Shown here: piece after piece, positions 45,100 to 54,236 of the stretch | Layout: each line of letters starts with the position of its first letter | How positions within the stretch are numbered: position 1 is the first letter of the stretch | Source: Piscinibacter sp. XHJ-5 | GTDB lineage: Bacteria > Pseudomonadota > Gammaproteobacteria > Burkholderiales > Burkholderiaceae_C | Direction: 5' to 3' | Assembly: GCF_029855045.1 (NCBI RefSeq) | Contig: NZ_CP123228.1 | Coordinates: forward strand, 4,216,001 to 4,280,000 | Length of the DNA: 64,000 nucleotides | Program-made: the position numbers and the translations under genes | The notes under the pieces: generated by a model | What the model was told of the DNA's origin: nothing | Seen by the model: the letters and a program-made list of their open reading frames with translations, nothing else | Databases searched by the model: none

Positions 45100-45988
45100 T
45101 CAGGCGGGCGTGGCGCCTCGCGCCCGGGCCAGCATGAATTCGATGAAGGTGCCCGCCGCGCGGGTCTGGTGGCGGTTGGGCATGTACAGCATGAACATCT
45201 GCGTTCCGAAGATGCTCAGCCGCCAGCGGTCCAGCGCGGTGAGGACGTCGCCGCGCTCGACGGCGTCGCGCACCACGTAGTCGGGCACCAGCCCGACGCC
45301 CAGTCCGGCGAGGATGGCCTGGCGCAGGAAGGGAAAGTGCTCGGAGATCAGCGTCGGCTCGAGCGTCACCTCCTGCCGCTCGTCGCCCAGATACGCCGAC
45401 ACGCGCAGCTGCCGGCCGATGACGCCCGAGGTGATCAGCGGGGCGGTGCGCAGCTCGTCCAGCTCCACCGGCAGCCCGTTGGACTCGGCATACGCCCGCG
45501 ACGCGCAGGCCACGTAGCGAACCGAACCGAGCTCGCGCGCCACCAGCGTCTGCGGCGGCTCGGCCATCACGCGGATCGCGATGTCGACCCTCCTCGCGCA
45601 GCAGGTCGTCGACGCGGTTCTCGAAGCGCACGTCGAGCACGATGGCCGGGTACTCGCGCTTGAAGTCGATCAGCCAATCGCTCATCACCATCTGCCCGTA
45701 GCCGCTGGGCACGCTCAGGCGCACGCGGCCCGACAGCGTCTGGCCCAGCGTGGACACCGACTCGCGTGCCGCGCGCAGCTCGTTCTGGATGCTGCGTCCG
45801 TGCTGATACAGGCGAAGCCCGATCTCGGTGGGCTCCACGCGCCGCACCAGCTGAACGCCGACGGCGCGCTCGAGCTGGTTGAGGTGGTAGCTGACGTTGG
45901 CGCGGCTCATGTGGAGCTTGCGCGCGGCCTGGCTGAGGTTGCCGGCGTCCAGGATGTCGACCAGCAGGGTCAGCGCGGCGAGATCCAT
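45100..45988 (-). pseudogene. LysR-family regulator with one-base frameshift
   Basis: The HTH part (MDLAALTLLVDILDAGNLSQ, HMSRANVSYHLNQLERAVGV) reads in one frame to RVDDLLREE near 45590. The effector domain continues in the next frame as VDIAIRVMAEPPQTLVAREL to the stop at 45100. Removing one base of the GGG (CCC on plus at 45588-45590) gives a normal 295-aa LysR protein. The first frame otherwise runs 311 codons as nonsense. It may be a real mutation or an assembly error. It is divergent from the acyl-CoA operon it would be expected to regulate. Confidence 0.85.
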
Positions 45989-45993
45989 GTCGA

Positions 45994-46054
45994 TGTCAAG
46001 CTCCGACTGTCAAATGCTTTTGGACAGAATGTCAATCGCCGCGGGGATTGTCAA
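45994..46054. promoter_or_regulatory. TGTCAA repeat cluster, candidate LysR binding region
   Basis: TGTCAA occurs at 45994, 46008, 46030 and 46049, all in the same direction. The copy at 46008 also forms a dyad with GACA at 46023-46026 (TGTC-N11-GACA). The cluster lies in the 117-bp divergent gap between the broken LysR gene and the 3-hydroxyacyl-CoA dehydrogenase gene, where a LysR activator would bind. Confidence 0.45.
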
Positions 46055-46105
46055 GAATGTTGCGCGGCCAAACAATCACCGGCTTCGCCATAGCAGGAGA
46101 CCAGC

Positions 46106-47455
46106 ATGGCCCCTTCCCCGACCGCTCCCGCCACCGATGACCCGGCGCAAGCCGCCGCCCTCGCCCACGCCGCCTTCGCCGAACGCGCGGCCCTCACCGC
46201 CCCCCAGGCGCGCGCTGCGGCGCCGAGGCGCATCGATGCCGCCGGCGTGGTCGGCGGCGGCACCATGGGCGCCGGCATCGCCGTCGCGATGCTCGACGCC
46301 GGCCTGCCGGTGACCATGGTCGAGCGCGATGCCGAAAGCCTGGCGCGCGGCCGTGCCAACGTCGAGAAGGTCTACGACGCGCAGGTCGCCAAGGGCCGCA
46401 TCACCGACGACACCCGAGTCGCCCTGATGGCGCGCTTCAGCGGTGCCGTCACCTACGACGCGCTGAGCCACGTCGACCTCGTGGTCGAGGCGGTGTTCGA
46501 GGACATGGCGGTCAAGCAGGCGGTGTTCGCCGAGCTCGACCGCGTGTGCAAGCGCGGCGCGGTGCTGGCCACCAACACCTCGTACCTCGACATCGACAAG
46601 ATCGCCGCCGGCACCTCGCGGCCCGGCGACGTGCTGGGCCTGCATTTCTTCTCGCCGGCACACATCATGAAGCTGCTCGAGATCGTCGTGCCGGCGCAGG
46701 TGTCCGACGACGTCGTCGCCACCGCCTTCGAGCTGGCCAGGCGGCTGCGCAAGCTGCCGGTGGCCGCAGGGGTGTGCGACGGCTTCATCGGCAACCGAAT
46801 CCTGGCCGTCATGCGCAGTGCCGCCGACCACATGATCGAAGACGGCGCCTCGCCCTACCAGATCGACCGCGCGCTGCGCGAGTTCGGCTTTGCCATGGGA
46901 CCGTACCAGGTGGCCGACCTCGCCGGCGGCGACATCGGCTGGGCCACGCGCAAGCGCCGCGCCGTCACGCGCGACCCGCGGGCGCGCTACGTGCAGATCC
47001 CCGACCGGCTGTGCGAGCGCGGCTGGTTCGGGCAGAAGACGCGGCGCGGCTGGTACCTCTATCCCGAGGGGTCGCGCACCGGCGTCGAGGATCCGGAAGT
47101 GCTGGCCATCATCGATGCCGAGCGCCAGCGCGCCGGCGTGACGCCGCGCCGCTTCGAGGACGGGGAGATCGTGCGCCGCTACCTGGCCGCGATGGCCAAC
47201 GAAGGCGCCAACGTCGTGCACGAGCGCATCGCGACGCGGCCGCTCGACGTGGACCTCGTGTTCCTGTCGGGCTACGGCTTCCCGCGCCACCGCGGCGGGC
47301 CGATGTACCACGCCGATCGCGTGGGCCTGCCCGAGGTGCTGGCCGACATTCGCGGCTTCGCCCAGCAGGACCCGCTGTTCTGGAAGCCGTCGCCGCTGCT
47401 GGTCGACCTGGTCGAGCGCGGCGCCGACTTCGCGAGCCTCAACCCGTCCGCCTGA
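46106..47455 (+). CDS. 3-hydroxyacyl-CoA dehydrogenase lacking hydratase domain
   Basis: 449 aa. The NAD fold begins AAGVVGGGTMGAGIAVAMLD, followed by LVVEAVFEDMAVKQAVFAEL and LGLHFFSPAHIMKLLEIVVP. Two C-terminal 3HCDH units follow (CDGFIGNRILAVMRSAADHM, and LSGYGFPRHRGGPMYHADRV). This is the dehydrogenase half of FadB-type multifunctional enzymes; the first 40 residues look like the linker that normally follows the enoyl-CoA hydratase domain. It oxidises 3-hydroxyacyl-CoA with NAD. It is the first gene of the catabolic operon, 11 bp before the acyl-CoA dehydrogenase gene. Confidence 0.9.
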   Translation: MAPSPTAPATDDPAQAAALAHAAFAERAALTAPQARAAAPRRIDAAGVVGGGTMGAGIAVAMLDAGLPVTMVERDAESLARGRANVEKVYDAQVAKGRITDDTRVALMARFSGAVTYDALSHVDLVVEAVFEDMAVKQAVFAELDRVCKRGAVLATNTSYLDIDKIAAGTSRPGDVLGLHFFSPAHIMKLLEIVVPAQVSDDVVATAFELARRLRKLPVAAGVCDGFIGNRILAVMRSAADHMIEDGASPYQIDRALREFGFAMGPYQVADLAGGDIGWATRKRRAVTRDPRARYVQIPDRLCERGWFGQKTRRGWYLYPEGSRTGVEDPEVLAIIDAERQRAGVTPRRFEDGEIVRRYLAAMANEGANVVHERIATRPLDVDLVFLSGYGFPRHRGGPMYHADRVGLPEVLADIRGFAQQDPLFWKPSPLLVDLVERGADFASLNPSA

Positions 47456-47466
47456 GCGAGACCGTC

Positions 47467-48675
47467 ATGGACCTGCGCTTCACTGCCGAGGAGGAGGCGT
47501 TCCGCGACGAGGTGCGGACCTTCCTTGCCGACAAGCTTCCCGACCGCCTGCGCGACAAAGTGCGCACCGGCAAGCATCTGGCCAAGGCCGACATGCAGCA
47601 GTGGCACGCGCTGCTCAACGAGCGCGGCTGGCTCGCCAACCACTGGCCCGAGGAGTGGGGCGGCCCCGGCTGGAACGCCGTCCAGAAGTTCATCTTCGAG
47701 CACGAGTGCTGCCTGGCGGGCGCGCCGCGCATCGTGCCCTTCGGCGTCAACATGCTGGGGCCGGTGCTGATCAAGTACGGCACCGAGGCGCAGAAGCGCC
47801 GCTGGCTGCCGCGCATCCTCGACGGCTCCGACTGGTGGTGCCAGGGCTACTCCGAGCCGGGGGCGGGCTCGGACCTGGCTTCGGTGAAGACGAGCGCGGT
47901 GCGCGCACATGACCCGCAGGGCGAGCACTACATCGTCAACGGCCAGAAGACGTGGACCACGCTGGGCCAGCACGCCAACATGATCTTCTGCCTGGTGCGC
48001 ACCTCGCGCGACAGCAAGAAGCAGGAAGGCATCAGCTTCCTGCTGGTCGACATGGCATCGCCCGGCGTCGAGGTGCGGCCCATCATCACGCTCGACGGCG
48101 AGCATGAGGTCAACGAGGTGTTCTTCACCGACGTGCGCGTGCCGGCGGAGAACCTGGTCGGCGAGGAGAACAAGGGCTGGACCTGCGCCAAGTACCTGCT
48201 GACCTACGAACGCACCAACATCGCCGGCATCGGTTTCTCGGTGGCGGCGCTCGATCGGCTGAAGCGCATCGCCGCCACGCAGACGAAGAACGGCCGCCCG
48301 CTCGCCGACGACCCGCTGTTCGCGGCCCGGCTCGCGCGCGTCGAGATCGAGCTGGAGAACATGAAGACCACCAACCTGCGCGTCATCGCCGCCGTGCAGG
48401 GCGGCGGCGTACCCGGCGCCGAGAGCTCGATGCTGAAGATCCGCGGCACCGAGATCCGCCAGGAGCTGTCGTCGCTGACGCGCCGCGCGATGGGCCCGTA
48501 CGCCCAGCCCTTCATCGCCGAGGCACTGGAGGAAGGCTACGCGGGCGAGCCGGTGGGACCGGCCGACGCGGCGAGCGCCGCAAGCCAGTACTTCAACAAC
48601 CGCAAGCTGTCGATCTTCGGCGGCTCGAACGAGATCCAGCGCAACATCATCTCCAAGATGATCCTCGGGTTGTAG
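47467..48675 (+). CDS. Acyl-CoA dehydrogenase (first)
   Basis: 402 aa. MDLRFTAEEEAFRDEVRTFL, GYSEPGAGSDLASVKTSAVR, YIVNGQKTWTTLGQHANMIF and SIFGGSNEIQRNIISKMIL are family signatures for FAD binding and tetramer contacts. It introduces the alpha-beta double bond of an acyl-CoA. Length and features fit the FadE17/FadE-like subgroup that often pairs with a second, divergent subunit; the next gene supplies one. Confidence 0.92.
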   Translation: MDLRFTAEEEAFRDEVRTFLADKLPDRLRDKVRTGKHLAKADMQQWHALLNERGWLANHWPEEWGGPGWNAVQKFIFEHECCLAGAPRIVPFGVNMLGPVLIKYGTEAQKRRWLPRILDGSDWWCQGYSEPGAGSDLASVKTSAVRAHDPQGEHYIVNGQKTWTTLGQHANMIFCLVRTSRDSKKQEGISFLLVDMASPGVEVRPIITLDGEHEVNEVFFTDVRVPAENLVGEENKGWTCAKYLLTYERTNIAGIGFSVAALDRLKRIAATQTKNGRPLADDPLFAARLARVEIELENMKTTNLRVIAAVQGGGVPGAESSMLKIRGTEIRQELSSLTRRAMGPYAQPFIAEALEEGYAGEPVGPADAASAASQYFNNRKLSIFGGSNEIQRNIISKMILGL

Positions 48676-48727
48676 GTCGGCACCCACCGCCTGCGGTTGA
48701 CCGCCGCAGCCCTCGAGAAAGACGCAA

Positions 48728-49861
48728 ATGCATTTCGAACACACGGAAGACCGACGCATGCTGGCCGATACGCTCGGCCGCTTCGTGAAGGAGCAGTACG
48801 GCTTCGAGGCGCGCGATCGCATCGCCCGCTCGGGCGAGGGCTACAGCGCGCAGATGTGGCGCCGCTTCGCCGATCTCGGGGTGATCGGTGCCCTGTTCGA
48901 CGAAGCCCACGGCGGCTTCGGCGGCGCAGGCTTCGACATCGCGGTGGTCTTCGAGGCGCTGGGCCGCGGACTCGTCGTCGAGCCCTTTCTCGGCAGCGCG
49001 GTGCTGGCCGGCGGCGCCATCGCCGAAGCGGGCAGCGAAGCGCAGCAGGCGTGGCTCGCCGAGATCATCAGCGGCAGCGCCGTCGCCGCCTTCGCTCACG
49101 GCGAGCCCGACGCGCGCTACGAGCTGTCACGCGTGACGGCGCGCGCCGAGCGCGTGGACGACGGGTGGCTGCTCGACGGCAGCAAGGCCGTGGTGGCGCA
49201 TGGCGACAGCGCCGATGTCTTCGTCGTGTCGGCGCGGACCGAGGGCGGCGTGGACGACGAGAGCGGGCTGTCGCTGTTCCTCGTTCCGGCCGGGACGGCC
49301 GGCGTGTCGCGGCGCGGCTATCCGCTGATCGACGGCGGTCGCGCGGCCGAGCTCACGCTGCGCAAGGTGCGGGTCGAAGCCTCCGCGCTTCTCGGCCAGG
49401 CGGGCGCGGGCTACGCGACGATCGAGCGGGTGACCGGCGCCGGCATCCTCGCGCTGTGCGCCGAAGCCATCGGCGCGATGGACGCGGCGAAGGACGCGAC
49501 GCTCGAATACCTGCGCACGCGCCGCCAGTTCGGCGTGCCGATCGGCAGCTTCCAGGCGCTGCAGCATCGCATGGCCGACCTGCTGCTCGAGGTGGAGCAG
49601 GCGCGCTCGGCCGTCATCAATGCGGCCGCGGCGCTGCAAGCCGATCGATTGACGCGCGAGCGAGCGCTGTCGGCCGCCAAGGTCACCATCGGCCGTGTCG
49701 GCACGCAGGTCGCCGAGGAATGCATCCAGCTGCACGGCGGCATCGGCATGACCTGGGAGCTGCCGCTCGCGCACTATGCGAAGCGGCTGGTGATGATCGA
49801 CCACCAGCTCGGCGACGAGGACCACCACCTGGCGCGCTACATCGCGCTCGGCCGCGCCTGA
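48728..49861 (+). CDS. Acyl-CoA dehydrogenase (second, divergent)
   Basis: 377 aa. MHFEHTEDRRMLADTLGRFV, RFADLGVIGALFDEAHGGFG, YLRTRRQFGVPIGSFQALQH and AEECIQLHGGIGMTWELPLA are recognisable ACAD motifs. The FAD/substrate loop (AAFAHGEPDARYELSRV) is divergent from the first paralogue. Two different ACADs in tandem often form a heteromeric enzyme in steroid or branched side-chain degradation, which is a possibility here. It lies 52 bp after the first paralogue. Confidence 0.9.
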   Translation: MHFEHTEDRRMLADTLGRFVKEQYGFEARDRIARSGEGYSAQMWRRFADLGVIGALFDEAHGGFGGAGFDIAVVFEALGRGLVVEPFLGSAVLAGGAIAEAGSEAQQAWLAEIISGSAVAAFAHGEPDARYELSRVTARAERVDDGWLLDGSKAVVAHGDSADVFVVSARTEGGVDDESGLSLFLVPAGTAGVSRRGYPLIDGGRAAELTLRKVRVEASALLGQAGAGYATIERVTGAGILALCAEAIGAMDAAKDATLEYLRTRRQFGVPIGSFQALQHRMADLLLEVEQARSAVINAAAALQADRLTRERALSAAKVTIGRVGTQVAEECIQLHGGIGMTWELPLAHYAKRLVMIDHQLGDEDHHLARYIALGRA

Positions 49862-49892
49862 GCCCCACCCTCGCCGGTGCACAGGAGAGCCC

Positions 49893-51743
49893 ATGCCGTT
49901 CGCCCCCACGTTTCCCGTGCGCAGCCTCGCCGACGTGCGCCGGCTCGAAGCGGTGCCGTTCGCGCAGGCGGTGCCGGTGCGCAGCACCTACGAGATCTTC
50001 AAAAGCTCGGCGCAGGCGTTCGGCGACAAGACCGCGCTCACCTTCCTGCCCGGCGTCGATGAGCAGGCGACCCCCGTCCGATGGACCTATGCCGAGCTGC
50101 TGGCCGGCATCCACCAGACAGCCAACCTGCTGCACCGCCTGGGCGTGCAGCCCGCCGACGCGGTGGCCGTGCTGCTGCCGGGCTGCCTCGAGTACCACCT
50201 TGCGCTCTGGGGCGGCGAGGCGGCAGCGATCGTGCAGCCGCTCAACCCGCTGCTCAGCGAGGAGAAGCTGGTCTCGCTGATGACCGCCGGCCGGGCCAGG
50301 GTGCTGATCGCCTGGGGCGCCGAGGACGAGGCCGGCATGTGGGCCAAGGCGATGCGCATCCGCACGCAGGTGCCGACGCTGCGCACCGTGCTGCGGGTCG
50401 CGCCATCGAGCACCGCCCCGCTGCCCGAAGGGGTGCTCGACTTCGCCTCGCTGCGCGAGCGCGAGCCGGACGATCGGCTGGTCAGCGGCCGCGACATCGC
50501 GCGCGACGACATCGCGGCGTACTTCCACACCGGCGGCACCACCGGCGCGCCCAAGCTGGCGCGGCACAGCCACGGCGCGCAGGTGTTCACCGCCTGGGCC
50601 AGCGTGCAGCTGCAGGGCGTGCAGCCGGACGACGTGGTGATCAACGGCTATCCGCTGTTCCACGTCGCGGGCGTGCTGCCCGGGTCGCTGGCCGCCCTGT
50701 CGGCCGGCATGGAAGTGGTGATCCCGACGCACGGGCTGTACCGCAATCGCGAGGTCATCGCGAACTACTGGCGCCTGGTCGAGCGGCATCGCGTGACGGT
50801 GCTTTCGGCGGTGCCGACCGTGCTCGCCGCGCTGGCCAACGTGCCGGTGAACGGCGCCGACATCTCCTCGCTGCGCTACTGCCGCACCGGTGCCGCGCCG
50901 CTGTCGCCCGAACTCGCCGCACGCTTCGAGCGGCTGTTCGGCCTGCATGTGCACGAGAGCCTCGGCATGACCGAGATGGCCGGCATCTCGACCATCACGC
51001 CGCCCGGGGTCCATGCGCCGGCCGGCTGCGTCGGCCTGCGGCTGCCTTATGCGCAGATCCGTATCGTCGCGCTCGACGATCACGGCGGAGCCACCGCGCG
51101 CGAGCTGCCGCCAGGCGAGCACGGCATGGTGCTGTTCAAGGCGCCGAACGTGTTCTCCGGCTTCGTCGACGAGGCGGACAACGCCAGAGCCTTCACCGCC
51201 GACGGCTGGCTCGCGACCGGCGACCTCGGCTGGCTCGACGACAAGGGCCGCCTGCACCTCACCGGCCGCTCGAAGGACCTCATCATCCGCAGCGGCCACA
51301 ACATCGACCCCAAGGTGATCGAGGACGCGCTGGGATCGCATCCGGCGGTGCAGCTGTGCGCTGCCGTCGGTGCGCCCGACGCCTACGCCGGCGAGCTGCC
51401 GGTGGCGTTCGCGACGCTGGTTCCGGGCGCCTCGGCCACCGAGTCGGAACTGCTCGCCTTCACCGCCGAGCGCGTCGACGAGGCGCCTGCACGCCCCCGG
51501 CGCGTCGTCGTCATCGAGCGCATGCCGATGACCAATGTCGGAAAGATCTACAAGCCCGAGCTGCGTGCGATGGCCGCCAGCGCCGTGGCCGAGACGCTCT
51601 GCCGGGAGCACGGCGTGGCGCACGCGCAGGTGCGAACCGACCGCGACCAGCGCGTCGTCGTCGCGATCGATGGCGAGCCGCCTGCGGCGCTGCGCGAGGC
51701 GCTGGCACGCCTGGGCTTTGCCATCCAACCGACCCGGCGTTGA
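49893..51743 (+). CDS. Acyl-CoA synthetase (AMP-forming)
   Basis: 616 aa. The AMP-binding loop YFHTGGTTGAPKLARHSHGA, ESLGMTEMAGISTITPPGVH, GWLATGDLGWLDDKGRLHLT, GRSKDLIIRSGHNIDPKVIE and the catalytic Lys region MTNVGKIYKPEL are intact. It activates a carboxylic acid with ATP and CoA, supplying the acyl-CoA dehydrogenases upstream. The substrate is unknown. An AGGAG site precedes ATG 49893. Confidence 0.93.
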   Translation: MPFAPTFPVRSLADVRRLEAVPFAQAVPVRSTYEIFKSSAQAFGDKTALTFLPGVDEQATPVRWTYAELLAGIHQTANLLHRLGVQPADAVAVLLPGCLEYHLALWGGEAAAIVQPLNPLLSEEKLVSLMTAGRARVLIAWGAEDEAGMWAKAMRIRTQVPTLRTVLRVAPSSTAPLPEGVLDFASLREREPDDRLVSGRDIARDDIAAYFHTGGTTGAPKLARHSHGAQVFTAWASVQLQGVQPDDVVINGYPLFHVAGVLPGSLAALSAGMEVVIPTHGLYRNREVIANYWRLVERHRVTVLSAVPTVLAALANVPVNGADISSLRYCRTGAAPLSPELAARFERLFGLHVHESLGMTEMAGISTITPPGVHAPAGCVGLRLPYAQIRIVALDDHGGATARELPPGEHGMVLFKAPNVFSGFVDEADNARAFTADGWLATGDLGWLDDKGRLHLTGRSKDLIIRSGHNIDPKVIEDALGSHPAVQLCAAVGAPDAYAGELPVAFATLVPGASATESELLAFTAERVDEAPARPRRVVVIERMPMTNVGKIYKPELRAMAASAVAETLCREHGVAHAQVRTDRDQRVVVAIDGEPPAALREALARLGFAIQPTRR

Positions 51744-51760
51744 TCGCCAAGGAGACATCG

Positions 51761-52756
51761 ATGAGCGCTTCACTCCCCCGCAGCCTGCGGGCCCTGGCCG
51801 TCGCCGCATTCACGCTCGGCGCGGCCGCCGCGGCGCAGGCCCAGGCGGCCTATCCCACCCGGCCGGTGAAGATCGTCGTGCCGTTTGCCCCCGGCGGCGC
51901 CACCGACATCCTGGCGCGCCTGCTCGGGGAGAAGATCGCGCCCAGGCTCGGGCAGCCGGTGATCGTCGAGAACAAGGCCGGCGCGGCGGGCATCCTCGGC
52001 ACCGACGCGGTCGCCAAGGCGACGCCGGACGGCCACACCCTCGTGCTCGGCCTGTCGAACTCGCTGCTGACCAACCAGTTCCTCTACGAGAAGCTGCCGT
52101 ACGACACGCAGCGCGACCTGGTGCTCGTGACGCAGATCGCGACCGCGCCGCTGCTGCTGGTGGTGCACCCGAGCGTGCCGGCCAGCACCGCCCCCGAGTT
52201 GCTGCAGCACATGAGCCGCCAGAAGGGCAAGCTCGCCTACGGCTCGTACGGCGTGGGCGCCTACCCGCACCTGGCCGGCGCTCACATGAGCGACACGCAG
52301 AAGGCCGACATGCAACACGTGCCCTACAAGGGCGAGGCGCCGATGATGCAGGACCTGATCGGCGGCCAGATCCAGATGGCCTTCGCGAGCGCGCTTCAGG
52401 CCAAGCCGCAGATCGACGCGGGCAAGCTCAAGGTGCTCGGTGTCACCGGCGACCACCGCATCGCCGTGATGCCCGGCGTGCCCACGCTGGCCGAGCAGGG
52501 CCTGAAGGACGAGGCCTACCGCATCACCGGCTGGCTGGCCGTCGCGGCGCCCGCCGGCACGCCGAAGCCGGTGGTCCAGCGCCTGTCCGAGGAACTGCGC
52601 GCCGCCTGCGATCAGCCCGACGTGAAGTCGCGCATCGCCGCGATGGGCTTCGAGCTGACGGCCAGCACGCCCGAGGCTTTCGCCGCCACGTACAAGCGCG
52701 AGCTGCCGGTGTGGGAGCGGCTGGTGAGGCAGTCAGGCGCCAGGCTGACGGAGTAG
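51761..52756 (+). CDS. Tripartite tricarboxylate transporter receptor (Bug/TctC family)
   Basis: 331 aa. The signal peptide (residues 1-28, ending AAAQAQA) precedes YPTRPVKIVVPFAPGGATDI, LGQPVIVENKAGAAGILGTD, MQHVPYKGEAPMMQDLIGGQ and GVPTLAEQGL, all Bug-family motifs. It binds a carboxylate in the periplasm. No TctA/TctB membrane genes accompany it, which is common for Bug proteins in Burkholderiales. Its place in the operon suggests that it binds the acid later activated by the synthetase. Confidence 0.93.
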   Translation: MSASLPRSLRALAVAAFTLGAAAAAQAQAAYPTRPVKIVVPFAPGGATDILARLLGEKIAPRLGQPVIVENKAGAAGILGTDAVAKATPDGHTLVLGLSNSLLTNQFLYEKLPYDTQRDLVLVTQIATAPLLLVVHPSVPASTAPELLQHMSRQKGKLAYGSYGVGAYPHLAGAHMSDTQKADMQHVPYKGEAPMMQDLIGGQIQMAFASALQAKPQIDAGKLKVLGVTGDHRIAVMPGVPTLAEQGLKDEAYRITGWLAVAAPAGTPKPVVQRLSEELRAACDQPDVKSRIAAMGFELTASTPEAFAATYKRELPVWERLVRQSGARLTE

Positions 52757-52848
52757 GTCCGAACGACCGGGCGCCGCCGCGCCGGGAACGTCGATTGCCC
52801 GTTGCCTCGCTGGCGGCTTTCGCCTGCGACGCGTCGACGAGGTGCACC

Positions 52849-54216
52849 ATGGCGATCGAATCCATCAACCCGGCCACCGGCGACACGCTGCAGCGCTACG
52901 ACGCGATGCCGCCCGCCGCCGTCGAGGCGGCCATCGCCGAGGCGCATCAGGCCTTCCTGTCCTGGCGCCGCACCTCCTTCGACGAACGCGCACAGCGCAT
53001 GCGCGCCGTCGCGCGCATGCTGCGCGCCCAGGCCGAGACCTCGGCCCGGCTGATGGCGCAGGAAATGGGCAAGCCGATGCGCGACGGCATCGCCGAGGCG
53101 CAGAAATGTGCGCTGTGCTGCGAGTTCTACGCCGAGCACGCCGAGCGGCTGCTCGCGCGCGAGCCGGTGCAGACGGAGGCCCGCTCGAGCTTCGTGGCGT
53201 TCAATCCGCTCGGCGTCGTGCTGGCCGTGATGCCGTGGAACTTCCCGTTCTGGCAGGTGTTCCGCTTCGCCGCGCCGGCGCTGATGGCCGGCAACGCCGC
53301 GGTGCTGAAGCACGCGTCCAACGTGCCGGGCTGCGCGCTGGCGATCGAGCTGCTGCTGCGCGAAGCCGGCCTGCCGCGGCACCTGCTGCGCACGCTGCTG
53401 ATCGGAAACGACAGAGTCGATGCCGTCATCGAGCATCCGCTGGTGCGTGCGGTCACGCTCACCGGCAGCGGCAACGCAGGGCGCGCCGTGGCGCGCAAGG
53501 CCGGCGAGCTGCTGAAGAAGACGGTGCTGGAGCTGGGCGGCAGCGATCCCTACCTCGTGCTGGAGGACGCCGACCTCGACCTGGCCGCGACGGTCTGCGC
53601 CAAGGGCCGGCTGATCAACGGCGGACAGAGCTGCATCGCCGCCAAGCGCTTCATCGTGGTCGAGCCGGTGCGCGCCGAGTTCGAGCAGCGCTTCGTGCAG
53701 AAGATGCAGGCGGCCAGGCAGGGCGATCCGCTGCGCATGGAGACCGAGCTGGGGCCGCTCGCGCGGCACGACCTGCGCGAAGCCCTGCACGCGCAGGTCG
53801 AGAAGAGCATTGCGCGCGGCGCGCGCTGCCTGCTCGGCGGCCGCATCCCCGACGGTGCCGGCGCCTACTACCCGCCGACGGTGCTGACCGATGTCCGTCC
53901 CGGCATGCCGGCCTACGACGAAGAGCTGTTCGGCCCGGTGGCCGCCGTCATTCCGGTCAAGGACGAGGCCCAGGCCGTCGCGACGGCCAACGACTCGGTG
54001 TTCGGCCTCGGCGCCGCCGTGATCACGCGCGACACCGCGCGTGGCGAGCGCATCGCCGCCGAGCTGATCGACAGCGGCTGCGTGTTCGTCAACGACTCGG
54101 TGCGCTCGGACCCTCGGCTGCCTTTCGGCGGCATCAAGGAAAGCGGGTACGGCCGGGAGCTGGCCGGCTACGGGATCAAGGAATTCGTCAACGTCAAGTC
54201 GGTCGTCGTGGCCTAG
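52849..54216 (+). CDS. Aldehyde dehydrogenase, succinate-semialdehyde dehydrogenase-like
   Basis: 455 aa. MAIESINPATGDTLQRYDAM, AVMPWNFPFWQVFRFAAPAL, TLTGSGNAGRAVARKAGELL, the general-base Glu in LELGGSDPYLVLEDAD, and the catalytic Cys in NGGQSCIAAKRFIV are present. The short ALDH form (about 455 aa) resembles NAD(P)-dependent succinate-semialdehyde dehydrogenases. It follows the Bug gene after 92 bp and may oxidise an aldehyde intermediate of the same pathway or be separately expressed. Confidence 0.9.
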   Translation: MAIESINPATGDTLQRYDAMPPAAVEAAIAEAHQAFLSWRRTSFDERAQRMRAVARMLRAQAETSARLMAQEMGKPMRDGIAEAQKCALCCEFYAEHAERLLAREPVQTEARSSFVAFNPLGVVLAVMPWNFPFWQVFRFAAPALMAGNAAVLKHASNVPGCALAIELLLREAGLPRHLLRTLLIGNDRVDAVIEHPLVRAVTLTGSGNAGRAVARKAGELLKKTVLELGGSDPYLVLEDADLDLAATVCAKGRLINGGQSCIAAKRFIVVEPVRAEFEQRFVQKMQAARQGDPLRMETELGPLARHDLREALHAQVEKSIARGARCLLGGRIPDGAGAYYPPTVLTDVRPGMPAYDEELFGPVAAVIPVKDEAQAVATANDSVFGLGAAVITRDTARGERIAAELIDSGCVFVNDSVRSDPRLPFGGIKESGYGRELAGYGIKEFVNVKSVVVA

Positions 54217-54236
54217 ACGAAGTAGGCTGCGGCGCC

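Noticed and set aside
45053..45988. 311-aa LysR protein as a single intact gene
   Set aside because: Past residue about 132 the frame turns to Arg/Ala/Gly-rich nonsense while the true effector domain is in the neighbouring frame.
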